The position numbers were made by a program, and so were the translations under genes. A DNA stretch of 64,000 bases from Chamaecyparis obtusa (Eukaryota > Streptophyta > Pinopsida > Cupressales > Cupressaceae): assembly GCA_027943335.1 (NCBI GenBank), contig BSBK01002078.1, positions 1,223,501-1,287,500 on the forward strand. Reading direction: 5' to 3'. Positions 58,331-64,000 of the stretch are shown here, piece by piece (the stretch's first letter is position 1; each line of letters starts with the position of its first letter). The notes below the pieces were generated by a model that worked only from the letters and a program-made list of their open reading frames with translations, was not told the origin of the DNA and searched no databases.

Positions 58331-59031
58331 TTGATAAGCTAGAAAATTTTTCTTTGTAGTGCCAACTTCCTTGTCTTGATTGGTTGTATGTCCCTCGAGG
58401 TCAACGTGGACAGGTACTCCCCAACCTGTGCTGCAATATGGATGAGGTGCGCATTGGGAAAGTCTTCATTCACCCCTTCAGCTAGTTCCCTCAACTTGAT
58501 CTGGGACACCTGATCGGTGACAACGCTTTTCGCCGATCTCATGAAGATGGTGAATGTAAATTCTTGCAATAAGAATAACCATTGACTCACCTACCTTTGG
58601 ATGATGGGTTTGTTCGCCAGGTACATCAAGGCTTGGTGGTCCAAGTAAAATGTGAACCGTGTTGCCAAAAGGTAGTGGTGAAATTTCTAAACGGAGTACA
58701 CCATTCCCAATGCCTCCCATTCCGTTGTGCTATAATTCCTTTCCGCTTTTGAGAGTAGTTGGTTGGCGAAGAGTACTAGATGGTCTAGCCCTTGTACACT
58801 CACTTGTGCCAATTTAGCCCTGATAGCATACTTAGATGCATCAACATGCACATGAAATTCCTTATTCTGGTCAGGGTACATGAGGATAGGTGCACTCACC
58901 AATCTTGACTTCAGTTCTTCAGATGCCTTCTGTTGCTGATCTCCCCATTTGAAAGATCGCCCCTTGTTAGCATGTGAGCGGCTAGGAAATTCGGGTGAAG
59001 TTCTTAATGAACTTTCAGTAGTAGCCAACAT
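58331..59031 (-). pseudogene. Element D RNase H
   Basis: The frame 59031-58687 contains FKWGDQQQKASEELKSRL (the RT/RNase H connector) and FHVHVDASKYAI with the first catalytic Asp. Further RNase H sequence continues to 58339 in another frame (FTIFMRSAKSVVTDQVSQI). Confidence 0.7.
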
Positions 59032-59071
59032 GCCTAAGGAAGGACGTCACTCCTGTTACATTATTTGGGGC

Positions 59072-59611
59072 CTACATTTGGATGATGACCCCTACCCTAT
59101 TAGGATTTGTCTTCAATCCCTCCTTACAGACTATATGGTTGAGCAATCTACCTTGTGGCATGATGAATCTGCACTTGTAGGGGTTCAGTGCCAACCTTTC
59201 CCTTTGGCACCTCTCCATACATTCCCAGAGTTTCGTCAATTGAGTTCTTGTTCGCTGGATATTGACAATTTGTCTAGGAATGCCTTGAAATGTCCTACCG
59301 ACATCCTTATCAAAGATATGTAGTATTATGCATTGGAAGGTGGTTGGGGCATTGCACAAGCCATATTGCATTCTCTTGTAGGTGTACACTGCATCTTCCA
59401 CCACAAAAGTTTCCTTTCGTTTGTCCTCTTCTACAATATTGATTTGTTTGTCATTGGATTTAGGTATCTTGTTCGCCTCCTTATCCCAAATAAAGGTTTC
59501 CTCAAATTCTCTTAATGTGTCTTCCCGACAGCTATGAATAATTGCTATGACCATTGAATGCCGATAATGAATGGAACAAACAAGAAACGACAATTGACAA
59601 GAAAGATTCAA
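59072..59611 (-). pseudogene. Element D reverse transcriptase, active site lost
   Basis: Contains the RT block MQYGLCNAPTTFQ (about 59335-59370) and the later thumb-like block (ERLALNPYKCRFIMPQGRLL). The segment between them, where the catalytic DD should be, is frameshifted and shows no Asp pair in any frame. An inactive Ty3-type polymerase. The gag and 5' LTR of this element were not found. Confidence 0.7.
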
Positions 59612-60456
59612 TAGAAGACTATGGTTTTATACTTCAAAATAGAGCCACAATTTTAGATAGTAATCTCACGCCATCAAGGAGAGAAGTGTGCACAAGAAAA
59701 TCTCTCCGAGACCTACACTTCTTAGTGTTGGCTAACAGATTTCTCTCTTATTAAAAATTCACTTACTGACTCCAACCCTCGTTAAGAAACAGATCTTTAG
59801 ACAACAATTGGGTAAATAGTTATTCTGTTTCCCTCTGAATTTTAAATAAGGTACAACTCCCTTGTTGGATATTCAATGAATTATCCCTAAACTAACATAT
59901 ATACATGCTTTTAACCCGTAAGCAAATAAGGCAATATGCATTCATTCATCAACATGCAATGAATACAGAATTGAAATAAGTATACCATAACATCTAGAAA
60001 ATTACAGTTTTCTGTAAATGACTGCATTCAATAACATTCACCAATTCCCAATACTTAATGTACAAATGTATATTTATCCGCACAAACTTGAAATTAAATG
60101 AATCTACTAGACAAAATTAACCATCACAAAAAAATAACTATTCCATAAATTCAAACACACAAATTTAAACTTGTCCAACAAATCAAAATTCTTTTTATTC
60201 ACAGACAGAAACTTTATCCAAGTTAGTACTTCCAATTTCCAAACACCCATTCACTGCATTATCTATTGAAAATCTTTTCAAAACCAAAAATCCGAACCCT
60301 TTTACATATCCATATTTTAGTATATATAGAACTACTTAACCATAATTAATCTTAAAACCGCCGAGGTTTTAAACCAACCTCAGGGTAGAGTCTGAGTAAG
60401 TTTCATAACTGAATTTTAACTAAAGATAAACATTCCCAAAGTTTTAGAGAGACTTT
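59612..60456 (-). other. Probable 3' end of the right-hand element
   Basis: AT-rich DNA with no gene, directly after the stop of the right accessory ORF in minus orientation. A TATA-like CTATATATAC on the minus strand lies near 60325. The part near 59760-59950 resembles 16190-16360. Likely contains the 3' LTR, but I could not fix its ends. Confidence 0.4.
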
Positions 60457-63400
60457 TTAAAATAAACAGGAAAACTTGGTGGCAGCAGGCGATTCCGGGT
60501 TTGCAGATTGGCTGTGTTCAAAGGGGGTGCCATGTAAGGCCTTCCACCCTTTATATGCATTAACGAACTCCTGGATTGCCGGAACATTGGGAGTCTTGTC
60601 ATGTAGGATCCTTAGCTTCCATGCCTCCCTTTCCCATTTGAGATTAGCTACCCTATCTGCATGCTTTAGCAGTTGATCAACACATAGATAAAGCAAAGCC
60701 TCAACTTTTGCTACCTTAATGAAATTAGGTGTAGTTGGAGTTCTCTCCCTCTTCACCTGTCCAACCTCATCTTTGAATGCTTTCTCGACAACATTCATGT
60801 CGTGCTCCACTACGCCATCATGCCAGACCTATGTTGCATTGATGCATCACAAGTCATTCACAAGCCATTGATTGAGGTTTTGTAGTTCCTTTTCCAACTT
60901 AATGAACTCTGTGAGGGCAGCTTTGATCACATAATTCTTCCAATCCATATTTTTCTTTAATGCAAACAACAAACCTTCATCCATGTTTTTCAGGGACTTT
61001 TCAGATAGAAACTTAGCGACCCCTTACCTCTTAATTTCGTAGATATGCAAAGACACAACTATCCATTTTGATTCCTCTGTTTCCCACATGTGGGCTTGCG
61101 TTTGCAACCCAGCAATCAACGTAGTGGCATCGTCGTACACATTCTTAAAATCCAAGATGAACTTGCTTCCATGTCGAAGCACTCCATCTACCCACTCATC
61201 AAAGGCTTCAACTAAAACTCTCCCCCTTTGAATCTGACTGGGTAGCTTTTGATTGGCAGGAGAGGTGGGATCAAATGATTGAGGGGCTTGTGAAAGAGGT
61301 TGCGGGCTTGGATTGCTAAGTGCATCAATATATTCAGCCATTGCTTTGACAGTCTTCTTCAATTCCCTTTTGTCCTTATTGTCTTTCCATGACCTGGACA
61401 ACATACATTTGGCTGAAACTTCGAAATGATGATTATTTTCTTCTCTATTTGCAATGCCTAGGTCTACCTTTTCCACGTTATAATCTTTAGCAGTCGGACT
61501 GGAAACTTCTTCCTTTGTAGTTGGTTTAGCCGCTTCTGCTAGCCAATTACTTGTTTTTTGGTCAATATCTACTCTAGAGGTGGTCTTTAGTTTCTTAGAC
61601 CTAGGAGTCTGGACAGTATATTTGGTGACCATGTCCCCTATCGAAAGAGAAATTGGTACTATATTGCGCTTTTTGTTGACTGAAACCATCAGCCACTAAG
61701 GAATAGCATCCGCGAGCCTTTAGCAGCACTAGATTTGTCAAGAGTTGGGGTAACCATTGCTGTGGAGTTATGCAAATCTAGGAGATTATCTTTTAGTTGA
61801 TCTGAGTCCATTGGTTGCGAATTGGTATACTGCTCCTTGTCTTGCTCTCCTTCACCTGAATCCAAGTCTATTATCCTTTCACTGCTCGACTCCTGTTTCC
61901 TATTGGCCTTTCTCTTTGACCTGGTCACTCGTGTGGTAGAGTATGCAACTGTAGGAGTCGTGGGTTGTTTGTTGGTAGTTGACCGCTTGGCTCTAGGCCT
62001 TGTTCTACTTGCATCACAAATTGGAACATCATCATCAGAAATTGAAGCTGGGGAAGGGGATTTAGGAGTCTTTTTAGACATCGTGGCATTAGAATCATGG
62101 GTTTTTGTTTTTCTTTTCTCCCTGAGCCAATTTCCAGTCCTCTTTATCACATTGAGAGTTCTTATCTGTATATCATCCCTTTCAGTCTCTAACCAGTTTA
62201 CTTCAGGAAGAGGTTGACTCTTTATCTCTTCAAATTTCGAATCAATTACATCTTCACTATCTTCCTGAACTTCACTAATATCCAATTTCAATCCCATGGC
62301 TATAATCTGTTGCAGACGAAATCTACTCCAATGCCTCTTTGTTACTTCCATCTCATTAGGGCAATCTTCCCAGAAATCTTCAAGATGGGGCATAGGTAAA
62401 AACTAATCACCTAACTTTAAGTGTTGTCTAGCAAAACCTTTGTTGTCAAAACTGTGTTTGGCCTTATATTATTTGAAATCAAATCTTTTCAGATCATACC
62501 CCACACTATGCATCAGGAAAAGTCATGCCTGAACAATGACCTAGTTCAAGAGGAAAAGAACTCTCATGTTCTTCTTCTGGTAGATATTTTTTGGTAACAT
62601 GTGCTAGCTGTTTGCATAAATTGTCCAACACGAAACAATCTAGGGCATACCTTGGTAGTTTCATTGGTTCACCTTCATAGCCTCCCACACGAATGTACAT
62701 GAAATGAGGTTACTGAATATAGTAGCTACCATAAATGCTCGCAAGCTGCTTTGCTTCGTCAGTCATCCTCTTGATCAACGCACCAGTTATTTTGAAAAAC
62801 AACCTGCCAGTGAAGACATCGTTCACCTTTTTGTAATCTTCGACTGCTCTTTCTCTCTACAAAAGGGAGTAATATTCATAGATTTTAATACGTTCGGACC
62901 ATGGTTCATGAGGGATACCAACCCACTCCCCTGTGCAGGCTAAGCAATACATAAGGTATGATGACATGTAAAAATCCTTGTGACCAAGGTGTGTTACTTT
63001 CAGCTAGTCTTGGATAGCTTCGACTATCACTTCTCTCCAATCTATATATTGGGTTCCTTCCAAAACAATTTGTATGACGAAATACATCCATTCTGAGAAA
63101 AGATATGCGTGAGAAGCTCCCTTTACTCTGTGCAACAAAACCACCAAATCCCTCACATAAGGCCTCATGTGTTCACGGGTGAGAGGTTTTGGCAGCCTAG
63201 ATCCGCCTTTCTTAAATTTAAGCAGCCAATTCCTAGCTATGAAACTTCTATGCTTGTCTGTCTTGTCACTGAATTTAGTAATAGAGAGGGAAGGGGCAAA
63301 CTCAGAAAAAGTGTCTTTCTTGGGTATTTTAAACATAGACACAATTGTTTGCCTATCTATTGACAATAGAATTTCTCCATCATCCTTACAAATGCATTGG

Positions 63401-63644
63401 TGCCTGACATTGTACTTTTTGACACATTCCCTTACCAGTTTTGGACACAAAATAGCTGGAGGAAATGCAACAGCTTCAACTAGGCCACTTTCGGTAATTT
63501 CCTTTATGAAGGGTTCTTCTGCCTGGCTTCTCAACCTTTCCTTAAGTCTTCTAAATCAAATTGCATGAGAGAAGTGTCTCCTAATAGTGGGGATTCACAG
63601 GCTAGGCTAGCCGCATTGTCAAAAATAAGAAAAGCAGACTTCAT
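60457..63644 (-). pseudogene. Accessory ORF of right-hand element
   Basis: Proposed start ATG at 63644 (MKSAFLIFDNAASLAC). A one-base frameshift near 63538 leads into 176 open codons to 63004. Most later open stretches (62700-62506, 61689-61024, 60810-60457) share that frame, while 62393-61689 is in another. Order: a folded N-terminal domain (FIARNWLLKFKKGG and HAYLFSEWMYFVIQIVL); a middle rich in Lys/Arg/Ser/Thr/Pro; helical Lys/Glu-rich segments at the end. No retroviral enzyme motif. About 1,060 codons. The layout (globular N-part, basic disordered middle, helical end) parallels the left element, with no obvious sequence identity. Confidence 0.5.
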
Positions 63645-63844
63645 AATTACAGTTTTTACTTAACTAGAAGACAAGAATTTGTCAAAGACACCACAACTAC
63701 TACAAATTATTGACAGGAAGAAAGGTTCTAAGACTCACCTTATGAGCTGAAAACACTTGCAATCTCTGTGTATGAAAAACCAACTTTACCTCTAGTGCTT
63801 CTTCTCGGATTAACAATTGTGATCGTTTGATTCATTTAAGCCCC

Positions 63845-63853
63845 TTTAAATAT
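63845..63853 (-). promoter_or_regulatory. TATA-like box before right accessory ORF
   Basis: On the minus strand ATATTTAAA followed by GG lies about 200 nt before the ATG at 63644. The leader contains AAGGTGAGT (near 63740), a strong splice-donor match, and TCTTCTAG (near 63670), an acceptor-like end. A leader intron is possible. Confidence 0.4.
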
Positions 63854-64000
63854 TCGTTGCGGGTGAAATCTTGGAGATTTATTGCATTATTTGTTAGTTC
63901 GTGCAGATTTAATATGACATGACATCCCTTGCGACATGAAAATTTATTACTTGTCATGTTGTGGCGTAATCTCAACTTTTTATAATTACACCCTCCCCTT

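Noticed and set aside
1..64000. CRISPR arrays, rRNA or tRNA genes, bacterial operons
   Set aside because: The repeats present are LTRs, minisatellites and hairpins. No regular repeat-spacer array or tRNA cloverleaf was seen. The TGGTATCAGAGC matches are primer-binding sites, not tRNA genes.

Overview
This is a repeat-dominated plant nuclear window. Three collinear exons at 34,955-38,224 encode the central part of a plant PHYLLO/MenD-type protein (phylloquinone biosynthesis). Nearly everything else is LTR retrotransposon: Ty3/gypsy chromoviruses, a Copia-type element, solo LTRs, and large elements that carry long non-gag-pol reading frames. Repeat load, deep nesting, megabase-style introns and heavy C-to-T decay suggest a large seed-plant genome, plausibly a gymnosperm. 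The clade is an inference; nothing here fixes the species.

Layout. 1-5,882: 3' part of an element on the + strand, with a gag zinc knuckle, an internal TATA box, a decayed accessory ORF of about 1,300 codons, a polypurine tract and a 1,047-bp LTR. 5,883-7,979: AT-rich DNA without a recognisable gene. 7,980-33,640: a broken minus-strand host gene that I do not recognise. It is cut by four separate LTR insertions, three with perfect 5-bp target duplications and one with a 4/5 match: a Copia-type element (8,644-13,028, TTTAT), a solo LTR (13,681-15,868, ATAAC), a large non-autonomous element (17,424-31,709, TAGTA) and a second solo LTR (32,014-33,562, CCAAC/CCAAT). The large element itself contains a chromovirus (Gypsy-A, 18,955-26,390, GTCTC) and an AT-rich solo LTR (28,074-29,500). 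Removing both insertions leaves one 905-codon sense reading frame in the gag position.

34,955-38,224: MenD-domain exons, no internal stops, all introns phase 0. The following intron, if the gene continues, runs at least to the window end. 39,417-59,611: remains of a Ty3 element on the minus strand (LTR, coiled-coil accessory frame, integrase, RNase H, RT without its active-site aspartates). Gypsy-B (41,518-56,382) sits in it, and Gypsy-C (48,160-55,527) sits in the 5' LTR of Gypsy-B. 59,612-64,000: another minus-strand element with a decayed accessory ORF of about 1,060 codons, preceded by its own TATA-like box.

Shared themes. All identifiable primer-binding sites are of the TGGTATCAGAGC (initiator tRNA-Met) type. 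Several LTR families share a 20-bp palindrome (ACTTACTA, 4-nt spacer, TAGTAAGT). The Copia-type element carries an array of about ten hairpins just before its 3' LTR. In the 905-codon frame every stop is a single transition from CAG or CGA. Boundaries, duplications and motifs were read directly from the sequence. Lineage names, functions and the gymnosperm assignment are inference.
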